From: an uncultured Candidatus Pelagibacter sp.
GTDB taxonomy: Bacteria > Pseudomonadota > Alphaproteobacteria > Pelagibacterales > Pelagibacteraceae
Reading direction: 5' to 3'
NCBI GenBank assembly: GCA_913043015.1
Contig: CAJWKX010000036.1
Coordinates: forward strand, 1 to 6,905
Length of the DNA stretch: 6,905 bases
In this document: positions 6,627-6,905 of the stretch, in pieces
Layout of the letters: each line of letters opens with the position of its first letter
How positions within the stretch are numbered: the stretch's first letter is position 1
Position numbers and translations under genes: made by a program
The notes under the pieces: generated by a model
The model's database searches: none
Told to the model about the DNA's origin: nothing
What the model saw: the letters and a program-made list of their open reading frames with translations, nothing else

Positions 6627-6702
6627 AATTGATTGATAGTTGACATTACAATTAAGATGTATTTTATCAACATAATTTAATTTAATTAAAAAATTAATAT
6701 CA
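6627..6702. promoter_or_regulatory. Divergent intergenic region between ubiG (minus) and lysC (plus), with a consensus -35 for lysC
   Basis: In these 76 bp the plus strand has a perfect TTGACA at 6640-6645. The best-spaced -10 is TTTTAT at 6662-6667 (16-bp spacer, 4 of 6 matches), giving a start near 6674 and a leader of about 30 nt for lysC. On the minus strand no convincing -35/-10 pair is seen for ubiG. Neither start codon has a Shine-Dalgarno sequence. Confidence 0.35.
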
Positions 6703-6905
6703 ATGAAAATTGTTGTTTTAAAATTTGGTGGTACTTCGGTCGGAAGTGTTGAAAGAATAAAAAAAGTGGCTCACATAATTGTGAGCTACATTAATAAAAA
6801 ATTTAAAATTATTGTTGTGTCATCAGCAATGAGCGGCGTTACAAATGAATTGATAAAAAAATCAAAAAAAATAAGCAATTATTTTGATAAAAGCGAATAT
6901 GATGT
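6703..6905 (+). CDS. lysC: Aspartate kinase, N-terminal fragment (3' part lies outside the window)
   Basis: Aspartate kinase phosphorylates aspartate to aspartyl-4-phosphate, the first step to lysine, threonine, methionine and diaminopimelate. The first 67 codons are present. The start MKIVVLKFGGTSVGSVERIK carries the aspartokinase signature KFGGTSVG (7-14), which binds ATP phosphates, and VVSSAMSGVTNELI follows around residues 41-54. This matches the amino-acid kinase fold of LysC closely; the usual full length is about 405 residues with two C-terminal ACT domains, none of which is visible. A fused homoserine dehydrogenase cannot be excluded from this fragment. The gene contains a 10-bp hairpin at 6766-6789. 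The ATG at 6703 is the family start, with no Shine-Dalgarno sequence and a possible TTGACA promoter upstream. Confidence 0.95.
   Translation, partial: MKIVVLKFGGTSVGSVERIKKVAHIIVSYINKKFKIIVVSSAMSGVTNELIKKSKKISNYFDKSEYD
6766..6789 (+). repeat. Inverted repeat (10-bp stem, 4-nt loop) inside the start of lysC
   Basis: GTGGCTCACA (6766-6775), loop TAAT, TGTGAGCTAC (6780-6789). As RNA all ten positions pair, with one G-U wobble. It spans lysC codons 22-29 and is far richer in G+C than its surroundings. No T-run follows, so it is not an intrinsic terminator. It could be chance, an mRNA structure or a protein-binding site; nothing in the sequence decides between these. Confidence 0.7.

Noticed and set aside
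6633..6671. Inverted repeat TTGATA/TATCAA in the ubiG-lysC gap as an operator
   Set aside because: The six-base arms are about 26 bp apart and A/T-rich; this is expected by chance, and the left part overlaps a plausible -35.
6766..6789. The lysC hairpin as a CRP- or Lac-type operator
   Set aside because: The half-sites are in the opposite order (TCACA then TGTGA, not TGTGA then TCACA), so it does not match either operator.
1..6905. Mobile elements, CRISPR arrays, tRNA or rRNA genes
   Set aside because: No transposase, integrase, spaced direct-repeat array or RNA gene signature was seen; the only repeated blocks are the two riboswitch aptamers.

Overview
The window is very AT-rich, gene-dense alphaproteobacterial DNA. 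The best match is a SAR11 (Pelagibacterales) genome. The reasons are the strong A/T codon bias, intergenic gaps of 41 to 76 bp outside the one leader, convergent genes that overlap at their stops, and above all a tandem glycine riboswitch in front of malate synthase, an arrangement already described in SAR11. Alphaproteobacterial-type UbiG and DUF1178 proteins next to aspartate kinase fit this. No mobile element, phage gene, CRISPR array, tRNA or rRNA is visible. All genes are housekeeping or core metabolism.

Layout: (1) 1-200, minus strand: the first 66 codons of malate synthase G (glcB), cut by the window edge. (2) 201-425: divergent intergenic region holding the glcB leader with a two-aptamer glycine riboswitch, and the promoters for glcB (minus) and accA (plus). 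(3) 426-1529, plus: accA, with an unusual C-terminal extension ending in a hydrophobic segment. (4) 1524-4070, minus: secA, convergent with accA and sharing a 6-bp palindrome that holds both stop codons. (5) 4071-4141: short divergent promoter region. (6) 4142-5443, plus: argJ. (7) 5485-5907, plus: a DUF1178 zinc-ribbon-like protein. (8) 5904-6626, minus: ubiG, convergent with the DUF1178 gene and overlapping it by 4 bp. (9) 6627-6702: divergent promoter region. (10) 6703-6905, plus: the start of lysC (aspartate kinase), cut by the window edge.

The genes do not form one pathway. They cover glyoxylate use (glcB), fatty-acid synthesis (accA), protein export (secA), arginine synthesis (argJ), ubiquinone synthesis (ubiG) and aspartate-family amino acids (lysC). 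The clearest regulatory logic is at glcB: glycine sensed by the leader RNA would control entry of glyoxylate into malate. The glcB start is also the only one of the seven in the window with a G-rich Shine-Dalgarno-like stretch, and a C-rich element inserted in aptamer I is complementary to that stretch. I found no convincing wholly new system. The points worth a second look are that possible anti-RBS element, the AccA membrane-anchor-like tail, a missing zinc ligand in SecA, and a 10-bp hairpin inside lysC.
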